Source: Candidatus Fibrimonadaceae bacterium
GTDB lineage: Bacteria; Fibrobacterota; Fibrobacteria; Fibrobacterales; Fibrobacteraceae
Assembly (NCBI GenBank): GCA_031281345.1
Contig: JAITFN010000074.1
Span: 1-63,077, forward strand
Reading direction: 5' to 3'
Length of the DNA stretch: 63,077 nt
Part shown: positions 8,815 to 17,658 of the stretch, piece after piece
How positions within the stretch are numbered: the stretch's first letter is position 1
Layout of the letters: every line of letters begins with the position of its first letter
Notes under the pieces: generated by a model
The model's database searches: none
What the model was told of the DNA's origin: nothing
The model's input: only the letters and a program-made list of their open reading frames with translations
Position numbers and translations under genes: made by a program

Positions 8815-8843
8815 TTGACAAGACCGCTAAAAATTGCTATATT
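8815..8843 (+). promoter_or_regulatory. Consensus sigma-70-type promoter of rpmB
   Basis: TTGACA (8815-8820), a 17-bp spacer, then TATATT (8838-8843). Transcription should start near 8850, giving a leader of about 18 nt that contains the GGAG site at 8858-8861. It is the clearest two-box promoter in the window and a useful reference for the others. Confidence 0.8.
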
Positions 8844-8867
8844 TATAGACCTAGATTGGAGAATTTT

Positions 8868-9089
8868 ATGAGCCGCATATGTGATGTTACAGGGAAAAAA
8901 GGTATGATGGGAAACCGCATATCCCATTCTAATCGCAAAAAAAAGGTTAGATTGCAGCCAAATTTGCATACAAAAAAATTCTTTATTCCAGAGGAAGACC
9001 GCTGGATTAGCCTTCGCGTTAGCAGCCAAGGGCTAAGAACCATAGACAAAAAAGGAATTCACGCTGTTGCGACAGAACTTGGAATTTAA
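8868..9089 (+). CDS. rpmB: 50S ribosomal protein L28
   Basis: A 73-residue L28 protein beginning MSRICDVTGKKGMMGNRISH, with the family pattern KRRxxPNLHTK (here RLQPNLHTKKF) and the C-terminal LRVSSQGLRTIDKKG. GGAG at 8858-8861 sits 6 nt before the ATG at 8868; an in-frame TTG at 8856 is inside the leader and can be ignored. Only one Cys is present, so this is not a zinc-binding C+ form. The permease-like gene downstream overlaps its 3' end. No rpmG follows. Confidence 0.97.
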   Translation: MSRICDVTGKKGMMGNRISHSNRKKKVRLQPNLHTKKFFIPEEDRWISLRVSSQGLRTIDKKGIHAVATELGI

Positions 9090-9597
9090 TTTTATTGATT
9101 TTTTTGCTTACATAAAGACTTCGTTTGCAAAAGGAAGCCTCGGTTTTTCAGATTTTGAATATCCTCAAACGGTTCAGCACTTTGTTTTGACAGCCTTTCC
9201 TCATTCACTCGGCAAATATTTTCTGATTTTGGCTATTTGTTTTGGCACTTTTGGCATTTTATTGTTCTTTTTAACTGTAAAAAGAAATTTGAACAGCAGA
9301 TTTAGCGAATTTTCTACGTTTTTGCGTATGGATAAGGCAAAAGTTCTAAAACAAGCACGCATTGCCGCATTGCCTATGCAGGCTCTGTTTTGGAGTTTTT
9401 TTGCCCCAGCTATTTTTGTCGCTTTGTTGTTTTTAGAAGCAAAATTCAATATTCCGGGTCTTGGTAGCACCATAAAAACCGCTTATTATTTAAAAGATTT
9501 TCCTTTGCTTTATGGCAGTTCTCTTTATGCGCTTGCATTTGCTTTAATTGCGAATATGTTTTTTTTAACACTCAAAATAATTTTGCCGCATAAATGA
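9067..9597 (+). CDS. Truncated OppB/DppB-like peptide ABC permease
   Basis: A 176-residue membrane protein matching only the C-terminal half of oligopeptide permeases (binding-protein-dependent transport family). VLKQARIAALP corresponds to the EAA-loop YVRTARAKGL of OppB but lacks its Gly, and FNIPGLGSTIKTAYYLKDFPLLYGS matches the typical FxxPGLGxxxxxAIxxRDYP segment. One N-terminal helix (about 45-68) and three C-terminal helices are visible. The start is probably TTG at 9067, overlapping rpmB by 23 nt, with AGGA about 11 nt upstream; no ATG occurs before residue 88. The frame is intact although the protein is about half the usual size. Confidence 0.65.
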   Translation: MRQNLEFNFIDFFAYIKTSFAKGSLGFSDFEYPQTVQHFVLTAFPHSLGKYFLILAICFGTFGILLFFLTVKRNLNSRFSEFSTFLRMDKAKVLKQARIAALPMQALFWSFFAPAIFVALLFLEAKFNIPGLGSTIKTAYYLKDFPLLYGSSLYALAFALIANMFFLTLKIILPHK

Positions 9598-9598
9598 T

Positions 9599-10456
9599 AT
9601 GTCTATTTCTTGGGTGGACTTTTCGCTTAATCGTTTAATAAAGCCATTTTCGCTGAGTTTGAAAAAAGATGACTTCTTGTTTTTAGCAGGCGAAACTCAT
9701 CACAATAAACTTTTGCGTGCCTTGGCCGGTTTTTTGCCGAATGAATGCAACTGCCAAAACGCCGTTATGTTTGATGGGCAAAGGCTAAAAACTGGAGAGA
9801 CTCTGAAATCCATTCTTTTGCCAAAAAATGCGGCTAAATCTTTTCCGCCTCACAGAACAATAGAGGATTTTATCCTTGATTTGCATAAAGACATAACCAA
9901 GAAAAAATTAGAAGATGATGCGGTAAAACATGGCATAGAAAGAGATGTTCTTTTGAGCAAGCCGTCTAAAATTCCTTTGATGGTTTTGCAAAAAATTTCG
10001 CTTTGGCTCTGTTCCCTGAACGCAAATACGGCAATTTTTATTGAAGAACCAGAAGACGGATTTTTTGATGAGTGCAGACCCTATGATTTTTTGCAAGATT
10101 TGCTCAGAAAAGGCATAACAAACAGCATAGTTTATTTACCGAGCAAAAAAGAGACTATTTTGCAAAAAGCAGGCAAAATGCAATTTTGCAGAACACGCCT
10201 TGCGATTTTTTGTGCAGACAGACTTGTGGAAGAAGGCGAGTTTGATAAAATACTCTCAAATCCCGTTCACGCATACACAAGGGAATGGCTAAAATTCGGC
10301 GTTATGGGGCAAAGAAAAAAGGGGGCTTTGTGGCAATATTGCCCGCCTAATTGCACAGAACTGCACAACTGCCACGCAAAACAAAAGGGAATCAATTATC
10401 TGATTGACTGCGAACCGGTTGGCTTGCACAAAGTTATATGCAAGGGATTTTTTTAG
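9599..10456 (+). CDS. Degenerate OppD/DppD-like ABC ATPase
   Basis: A 285-residue protein with the overall layout of a peptide-transporter ATPase but with ruined catalytic motifs. The Walker A position reads GETHHNKL (31-38), keeping Lys but losing both Gly and the Ser/Thr. No LSGGQ signature is found before the Walker B-like AIFIEEPEDG (146-155), where the Asp is replaced by Glu. The C-terminus has the OppD-type Cys-rich tail (YCPPNC, HNC, IDCEP; about 249-275). It starts one base after the stop of the permease-like gene, so the two are coupled. It overlaps the convergent DEAD-helicase gene by 4 nt. It may bind but probably does not hydrolyse ATP. Confidence 0.65.
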   Translation: MSISWVDFSLNRLIKPFSLSLKKDDFLFLAGETHHNKLLRALAGFLPNECNCQNAVMFDGQRLKTGETLKSILLPKNAAKSFPPHRTIEDFILDLHKDITKKKLEDDAVKHGIERDVLLSKPSKIPLMVLQKISLWLCSLNANTAIFIEEPEDGFFDECRPYDFLQDLLRKGITNSIVYLPSKKETILQKAGKMQFCRTRLAIFCADRLVEEGEFDKILSNPVHAYTREWLKFGVMGQRKKGALWQYCPPNCTELHNCHAKQKGINYLIDCEPVGLHKVICKGFF

Positions 10457-11817
10457 GGTTTCCAATAAAACGAGTCCAGCAAATAGGCGAGGAGTTCTTT
10501 GCCTTCTGTGTTTTGCGAAAGTTCTTCTACCATTGGAATATAACGGCGCATTCTTTCATTTTGCTTTTGCCCCAAAAATCTGCGCTCGCGGTCTAGTTTT
10601 GCCTCGGCTCTTTGGCGAATGCGGCTTGCTAGTTCTTCTTCGCTTATGGGTGGCATTTTTATGAAGTTTATGCCAAAGTCTGCGGCGGTTTTTTGAATCT
10701 CAATTTCTTCAACTGGGGTTATGAGCGAAATGGAAAGACCGCTTCTGCCAGCACGCGCCGTTCTGCCGCTTCTGTGCACATAAACCTCGTGGTCGCTCGG
10801 ATGGTCGTAAACAATAACGTGAGTTACGTGTGTTACATCTATGCCACGTGCGGCAACATCGGTGCATATCAAAAGTTTCAGTTTGTTATCTCTGAATTCT
10901 CCCAAAACTTGTTCGCGTTCTTTTTGAGAAATATCTCCAGAAAGGGCTTTGGAGGCAAAACCGTAATCGTTCAAAACCTGTTCCAAATATGCAACGTCTT
11001 TTTTCATGTTGCAAAAAACCATGCAACTCTCTGGATTTTCCCATTCTAGAATTTTTATCAAGAGAGAATCTTTGCCCATTGCATCGGAGGCATAGTAGCG
11101 ATGTTCCAAATTTTTTGCTATAACTTGGTCGTAAGAGAGGGAGAGAAAATCTGCATTTGGGCGCTGGAATTCCCTTGCTAAACTTTTAACAGTTTGTGGA
11201 ATTGTTGCGCTGAACATAGTGCAAGAAATTTCTTTTGGCAAAAAGCGGCGCACGCGTTGCATATCGGGGTAAAAACCCATACCTAGCATTTCGTCTGCCT
11301 CGTCCATAACCAAATCGCGAATGCTTCCAAAATCTATGTTGCCTCTTTGGGCGTGGTCTAAAAGCCTGCCTGGGGTGGCAACTATTATATGCACTCCGGT
11401 TCTCAGCGCGTGAATTTGGTTGTCAAAGCCAACGCCGCCAAAAATTGCGCAAGAGCGAATGCCCGTGCCTTTTGAAAGCTTTTCTGCTTCGCCGTGAACC
11501 TGTAATGCGAGCTCTCGGGTGGGAACCAAAATAAGAGCTTGCGGAAAGATATGCTCTGTAACTATAACCTGCAAAAGAGGCAGCAAAAAAGCACCCGTTT
11601 TTCCAGAGCCAGTTTTAGACTGAATCAACATATCCCTGCCTTGCATCATATAGGGAATGGTTTTCTTTTGTACGGGCATCAGCTCGTTCCAGCCAAGCTC
11701 TCTAAGGGTAGCCTGCAAATGTTCTGGCAAATTTTCCATTAAAAAATCGGGGAGCTTATTCTGCGGCTCTTTTATTTTAATTGGAGTACTAAAAGGGTTT
11801 TCGTTTTCATTTTCCAT
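10453..11817 (-). CDS. DEAD-box ATP-dependent RNA helicase
   Basis: A 454-residue DEAD-box helicase. It has a Q motif (ELGWNELMPVQKKTIP), motif I SKTGSGKTGAF, motif Ia PTRELALQ, DEAD in VMDEADEML, SAT in FSATIP, and motif VI YVHRSGRTARAGRSG. The C-terminal extension is short and charged, closest in layout to RhlE/CshA-type cold-shock or ribosome-assembly helicases; the exact subgroup is uncertain. It lies 9 nt downstream of purA on the same strand and converges on the degenerate ABC gene. Confidence 0.93.
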   Translation of the reverse strand: MENENENPFSTPIKIKEPQNKLPDFLMENLPEHLQATLRELGWNELMPVQKKTIPYMMQGRDMLIQSKTGSGKTGAFLLPLLQVIVTEHIFPQALILVPTRELALQVHGEAEKLSKGTGIRSCAIFGGVGFDNQIHALRTGVHIIVATPGRLLDHAQRGNIDFGSIRDLVMDEADEMLGMGFYPDMQRVRRFLPKEISCTMFSATIPQTVKSLAREFQRPNADFLSLSYDQVIAKNLEHRYYASDAMGKDSLLIKILEWENPESCMVFCNMKKDVAYLEQVLNDYGFASKALSGDISQKEREQVLGEFRDNKLKLLICTDVAARGIDVTHVTHVIVYDHPSDHEVYVHRSGRTARAGRSGLSISLITPVEEIEIQKTAADFGINFIKMPPISEEELASRIRQRAEAKLDRERRFLGQKQNERMRRYIPMVEELSQNTEGKELLAYLLDSFYWKP

Positions 11818-11826
11818 ATTTATTTC

Positions 11827-13143
<1,317 letters not shown>

Positions 13144-13189
13144 TTATTTTTTTTTTATATTTTAATGAGATATGCAAAAGGGTTATTCT

Positions 13190-14698
13190 ATGCAAAAATA
13201 TATTTTCAGCGGTTTATTAACCGCTTCCGCGTTCCTCTTTTCCTTGACTTCCTGTGGAGGAAATAATTCTGAACAAGCCAATTGGCGAGGCAAGGAGATA
13301 ACCACTTCCTTTAGGCAAAAGGGTATAGATGGCTATCGTTTTGACAATGCCGCTGGTGAAGGGGCAGACTTTCAGAATGCCACTGGCGCAAGCCCTGTGT
13401 TCAAAAAGGCCGAGCTTAGAGGCGCAAAGTTTCAGAACGCTATGTTAGAAACCCCAAATTTTTCTGGGGCAAATCTTGCGGGTGCAAACTTCTCAAGCGC
13501 AGATATGCGAGGTGTGGATTTTTCCGATGCAAACCTTGAAGGGGCAAACCTATACAGAGCAACGCTTTTGAACAGCGAAGGAGCCATAGAGAAATCAACG
13601 AATTTCTCAGGTGCATCTCTTATGAATGCAAATCTCACCTCAATGAAGGTATCTGAGGGTCTTAGCTTTAAAAACACCGATTTAACGGGCGCAAAACTTA
13701 TAGATGTTGATTTAACCGGTGCCGATTTTGGTGGGGTTGTTGCCCAAAACACCAATTTTTCCAATTCTGGGCTAGCTGGTTCCAACTTTAAAGGAGCGCA
13801 AGTCACTGGAGCAAACTTTACCAAATGCAATTTAACCAACTCCAATTTTGTGAATGTAGATTTGAACAATTCAAACTTCACAGGTGCTGGTTTGCAAAGA
13901 GTGGACTTTTCTGGTGCAGATTTTGGCAATGCTAATTTCACCAATGCAGATTTTTCGCTAACCTCCTTTAGCAAGCAAGATTTGAAGAGAGCAAAATTGC
14001 AAAAGTCTATTTTTGCGCAAGCCAATATATCAGATATGGATTTCAACGGAATGACCATAACGGGCGTGGTGTTTGACAAGAGTAATGTTAACAACAGCAC
14101 GTTTGTGCAAACCAAAATGGTTGGAGCAAGCTTTTTTGATGCAAGCGTTGACAAATGCGATTTTGTTGGTACAGATTTAAAAAATGCAGTTTTTGACGGA
14201 ACCGATATGAAACGCTCGCAATTCCCCAAAGCAGATTTAACAAAAGCAGATTTTAAAAACTCCACTCTAGACAGAATTATTTTCTCAGAAGCCACTATGA
14301 CAGGTGCAAAATTCGATGGAGCAAAACTCACTCAAGTTAGCTTTGTAAACGCCGATATTCAAGCCGCAAGCTTTAACGCAGACACAAAACTAGACAGGGT
14401 GGATTTCTCTGGAGCAAATTTATCTCGCTCCAAAGGAATGGAAACCCTGCGCCAAGTTTCTGGGGTTGTATATGATGACAGAACAAACTTTCCCTCTGGT
14501 TTTAACCCAGAGAAGGTCTTTAAAGGCGGCGGCGGTGGTGGCAGCGGCGATGTAGGAAAAAGGAGACCTGTAATGGACGAAGCTCCAAGCATGGAAGACG
14601 AAGCTCCTGCTGCTCCTGCTATTAAAAAGCCAAAAGGCAAGGCTTCAGATGATGAACCTGCGCCTAGACCAAAGAGAACTAGAAAGCCAAAAAATTAA
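13190..14698 (+). CDS. Pentapeptide-repeat lipoprotein
   Basis: A lipoprotein of about 502 residues with signal MQKYIFSGLLTASAFLF and lipobox LTSC. From about residue 40 to 420 it consists of tandem pentapeptide repeats (A/C-D/N-L/F-x-x, with many Phe at the centre), which in known structures form a square right-handed beta-helix; some 74 repeats would give a rod near 9 nm. A Gly run and a charged Pro/Lys-rich tail follow. ATG 13190 is preferred over 13172 because AAAGGG lies 7 nt upstream; both give a usable signal. Its stop overlaps the ATG of the Omp85-type gene by one base, so the two products are probably made together. Function is not known. Confidence 0.85.
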   Translation: MQKYIFSGLLTASAFLFSLTSCGGNNSEQANWRGKEITTSFRQKGIDGYRFDNAAGEGADFQNATGASPVFKKAELRGAKFQNAMLETPNFSGANLAGANFSSADMRGVDFSDANLEGANLYRATLLNSEGAIEKSTNFSGASLMNANLTSMKVSEGLSFKNTDLTGAKLIDVDLTGADFGGVVAQNTNFSNSGLAGSNFKGAQVTGANFTKCNLTNSNFVNVDLNNSNFTGAGLQRVDFSGADFGNANFTNADFSLTSFSKQDLKRAKLQKSIFAQANISDMDFNGMTITGVVFDKSNVNNSTFVQTKMVGASFFDASVDKCDFVGTDLKNAVFDGTDMKRSQFPKADLTKADFKNSTLDRIIFSEATMTGAKFDGAKLTQVSFVNADIQAASFNADTKLDRVDFSGANLSRSKGMETLRQVSGVVYDDRTNFPSGFNPEKVFKGGGGGGSGDVGKRRPVMDEAPSMEDEAPAAPAIKKPKGKASDDEPAPRPKRTRKPKN

Positions 14699-16578
14699 TG
14701 TATGCAATTCTTTGCGTAATTTTATTTGCAGTTTTTGCAAGTGCGGGTGTTTCCCCTTGGAAATTGCAAATAAATGGAGCTAAAATCTATAGCGAAAAAT
14801 TTTTGATAGAGCAATTAGACTTGCCTATGGAAATGGATTTAATTTCACCGGAGAGGCGCAATTTCATAATCAAGCTTGCAAAGGTGAATTTAGACGATTT
14901 TTACCAAAACAACGGCTATTTCAGCGAAAATATTTCTCTCTCTATAACAGAAGAAAAGGTGGACTCTGTACTGGTGGAAAATTATGTGTTTACTGTATAT
15001 GAAGGGGAAAGGTACAAGTTTGGGTGGGCAGAAATTGAATTCACAGAAGGCTCAGATACCCTTATAAAGGTGGGGGAGCTCTCTGTTCCCAAAGGCGGAT
15101 TTTATGACCCAGAGGACATAAACAATGACCAGAAGGCGATAAGGGATATTTATCAAAAAAACGGCTATTTGCATATAACCATAGAACACAGGGAATACAT
15201 AGACACAGCTAAAAAAAATATAAATGTTCGTTATTTCACGGACCCTAACATTCAAGTTCGCATGGGGAATTTCAGGAGTGTTGCTTTTCGCTCTGGTTTG
15301 CTTCCAGGGCAAACAGAACCAGAACATGGACTTTCCGATACGCTTTGGTTGAACAAATTGTGGGAAATACCTCGCGATTCCGTAGTTAACGAAAGATATT
15401 TCTTTTCATTTAGAACAAAGTTATTTTCAACGCAGTTATTTTCGCAGGTTAGGCTAGAAGACACTTTGCAAGAGAACGGGCTTTCTGATATTACCTTAAC
15501 AGTTTTTGAGAGGGTTCCGGGAGAGGCAAACTATCGTTTCTTTTTTGAACAAGTTTACGGTTTTGGAATGTCTCTGTCTTCTTTGCACAAAAATTTGTTC
15601 GGTTCTTTTCACGAAATGGGCCTCAGTGCCATGCTTGCGGAAAATCGCCAAGAACTTGCTTTTAACTATGCGCATCCCTTGCTATTTGGCACCGGAGTAT
15701 CTTGGATACCAACAGCTATAAGATTAGATGAGAAAATATTTTTTAATCACGAAAAGCTACCCGATCCAACCAACCGTGATAGCCTTGTTGAAAGATGGGA
15801 AATAGTAAATAGGGCAAATATATCATTCGGGCTTTCCAGCCGCATTCGATTTAGAAACACGCTTGATTTTAGGTTTTTAAGGCGTATTGTATCGGAATCG
15901 GATGATTATTTTAAGATAAAAAACGAAATAGGTTTGGTATTTGATTTTACCGACAATAGCCACGACCCAATTTTAGGCATTAGATTTGTTCCCGCATTTG
16001 GTGCTGGCGGAGAATTGAAAAACGAATCTTGGAGTGCGAGTATGGATCACGGTTTTCTTTATACAGACATATCTTCTTATTTATATCTTCCTCTTTTCAG
16101 AAACTTGCTCAGTGCTTTTGCTTTTAGCTATGGAAATATTTTTAACAATGCAGGAGAAGACGATGCGCAAACATTTTATCAGGGTGGAGGCAGAACATTA
16201 CGTGGCTATCCTTTTAGAAGTGTGTTTCCATACATGATAACTGAAAAATACGATTCTACCAAAAGTAAAATGGTAGAGATTAAAAACGGCGGACTTTCGC
16301 CAATTTATTACAGAATAAATGAGGAACTGAGAATAATTCCGCCTTGGAATGCGCTTCGTAATTTTCAGCTTGTGCAATTCACAGACTGGGCTCGCATAAG
16401 CGATTCAAATGAGGCTTATGAAACGGCTCAGGAAATGTCTATGGGGCTTGGGCTTCGCTATAAATGGCAGTTTTTAACAATAAGATTAGACTATGCTCTA
16501 AAAACATCATTCAACGACTTTAAGCTGGATAGATTCAAATTTTCTCATTTGGTATTTGATTTGTCGCAGGCGATATAA
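14698..16578 (+). CDS. Omp85-superfamily outer-membrane protein (BamA/TamA-like)
   Basis: A 626-residue protein with a signal peptide (residues 1-17), a periplasmic region with POTRA-like segments (about 20-290; FYQNNGYFSENISLSI and YQKNGYLHITIEHREY resemble POTRA strands) and a C-terminal barrel (about 300-626). The barrel carries the hallmark loop-6 type motif GGGRTLRGYPFRSVFP near 500. Size suits TamA or a second BamA; it is too small for a five-POTRA BamA. Translationally coupled to the pentapeptide-repeat lipoprotein. No TamB gene is in the window, so the lipoprotein could be its periplasmic partner (inference). Confidence 0.85.
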   Translation: MYAILCVILFAVFASAGVSPWKLQINGAKIYSEKFLIEQLDLPMEMDLISPERRNFIIKLAKVNLDDFYQNNGYFSENISLSITEEKVDSVLVENYVFTVYEGERYKFGWAEIEFTEGSDTLIKVGELSVPKGGFYDPEDINNDQKAIRDIYQKNGYLHITIEHREYIDTAKKNINVRYFTDPNIQVRMGNFRSVAFRSGLLPGQTEPEHGLSDTLWLNKLWEIPRDSVVNERYFFSFRTKLFSTQLFSQVRLEDTLQENGLSDITLTVFERVPGEANYRFFFEQVYGFGMSLSSLHKNLFGSFHEMGLSAMLAENRQELAFNYAHPLLFGTGVSWIPTAIRLDEKIFFNHEKLPDPTNRDSLVERWEIVNRANISFGLSSRIRFRNTLDFRFLRRIVSESDDYFKIKNEIGLVFDFTDNSHDPILGIRFVPAFGAGGELKNESWSASMDHGFLYTDISSYLYLPLFRNLLSAFAFSYGNIFNNAGEDDAQTFYQGGGRTLRGYPFRSVFPYMITEKYDSTKSKMVEIKNGGLSPIYYRINEELRIIPPWNALRNFQLVQFTDWARISDSNEAYETAQEMSMGLGLRYKWQFLTIRLDYALKTSFNDFKLDRFKFSHLVFDLSQAI

Positions 16579-16588
16579 AATTTATATT
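16561..16588 (+). promoter_or_regulatory. Promoter for leaderless barrel gene at 16597
   Basis: TTGTCG (16561-16566), a 16-bp spacer, TATATT (16583-16588), then 8 nt to the ATG. The -35 box lies inside the end of the Omp85 gene. No Shine-Dalgarno site is present. Confidence 0.5.
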
Positions 16589-16596
16589 TTACAACG

Positions 16597-17658
16597 ATGT
16601 TTATGAACATTGCTAAAATTATATTTTTATGCGCAGTATTCGTTTGTGCGCAGCAGCAAACCTTGCGTGGTTTTGCATATAATCCCTTCGGAACTCTTGG
16701 AGCAACCCCAACTATTGTAGATATTTTGCAAAAACCAAGCGATATTTACGGGCATAAATTCGTTTATGCCTCTCTTGAATCTATCTCTGCTTATTCGGTT
16801 TTTGATTTGGCTGGTGGTTCTGCGTTCCTAAGTTTTGACAAGTCTTTAACGCTGGGATATGCCAAAAATTTTTATGGGCTTCTTTTGAGGATTTCTCCTC
16901 ATAGCCTTTGCAATCTCGAATATGAAGCTAACTATGAATGTTTGTATGACCAAAATATTAGCATGAATTTTTCTGTGCCATTAGGCAGTTCAGTTATTTA
17001 CGCACATACTGGCAAAACCAACAAAAGCGATATTCATGAGGAAGATTATGTGAACAGTTCTGCTAGATATAAACAAGAATTGTCGGCTAGAGAGGCATAT
17101 ATCGGAATAACTGGTGGCAATAGCTTTATTTGGGATTTAAGATTTAATTTTGACCGCTATAAAAGATCTTATTCTGGATACGAATACACTGAATCCTCTA
17201 TTTATGAATTAGATGGTACCGAATGTCAAACAGACATAAAATTTTTATTTAATTTTGGCTATAAAATTTTGCAAAGCGATAGGTTTAAATTTATTGTTGG
17301 CTTAAACAATCAATATTCTCGGCAACATTACTACTATCCTGATTATGATTATGTTTATGATGCTAAATATTATTTAACATTCACAACTTCTCCAAATTTT
17401 TTAGGAGAAGTTACTTTAACAAAACATTTGCTAGCTTTTGTTGGTGCTATTTATAACATTTCTTCTTATGCGTTTTTCAATGGATGGGATGAAGTAGAGT
17501 TTTTTGGCGTTGACAACTATAAAGGCTCTTATGTGGGGCTACGTTATGAGTATGAAAACTTGGCTATTGAAACTCGTTTGCAAGGCGATCCGTTTGAAGA
17601 ACTTCTCAGCAGAAATAATCCTTTTATTCAGCTTGGGGTTTTCTTCTTTTTTCAGTGA
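16597..17658 (+). CDS. Putative outer-membrane beta-barrel protein, unknown function
   Basis: A 353-residue protein with a signal peptide (cleavage likely after VFVCA) and alternating hydrophobic/polar strands rich in Tyr and Phe. It ends in GVFFFFQ, close to the aromatic C-terminal signature used by the BAM machine. No family is recognised. It follows the Omp85 gene by 18 nt but has its own promoter. Its last 35 bases overlap the convergent MMPL exporter gene, the longest convergent overlap in the window. Confidence 0.6.
   Translation: MFMNIAKIIFLCAVFVCAQQQTLRGFAYNPFGTLGATPTIVDILQKPSDIYGHKFVYASLESISAYSVFDLAGGSAFLSFDKSLTLGYAKNFYGLLLRISPHSLCNLEYEANYECLYDQNISMNFSVPLGSSVIYAHTGKTNKSDIHEEDYVNSSARYKQELSAREAYIGITGGNSFIWDLRFNFDRYKRSYSGYEYTESSIYELDGTECQTDIKFLFNFGYKILQSDRFKFIVGLNNQYSRQHYYYPDYDYVYDAKYYLTFTTSPNFLGEVTLTKHLLAFVGAIYNISSYAFFNGWDEVEFFGVDNYKGSYVGLRYEYENLAIETRLQGDPFEELLSRNNPFIQLGVFFFFQ

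Noticed and set aside
8746..8871. 41-codon frame upstream of rpmB (MAKKLKPLHLAY...)
   Set aside because: It runs straight through the consensus TTGACA-17-TATATT promoter and ends overlapping the rpmB start; no family features are visible.
13432..14331. 300-codon minus-strand frame opposite the pentapeptide-repeat gene
   Set aside because: It is a shadow of the repeat periodicity (AFxKSAxxK pattern mirrors the pentapeptides).
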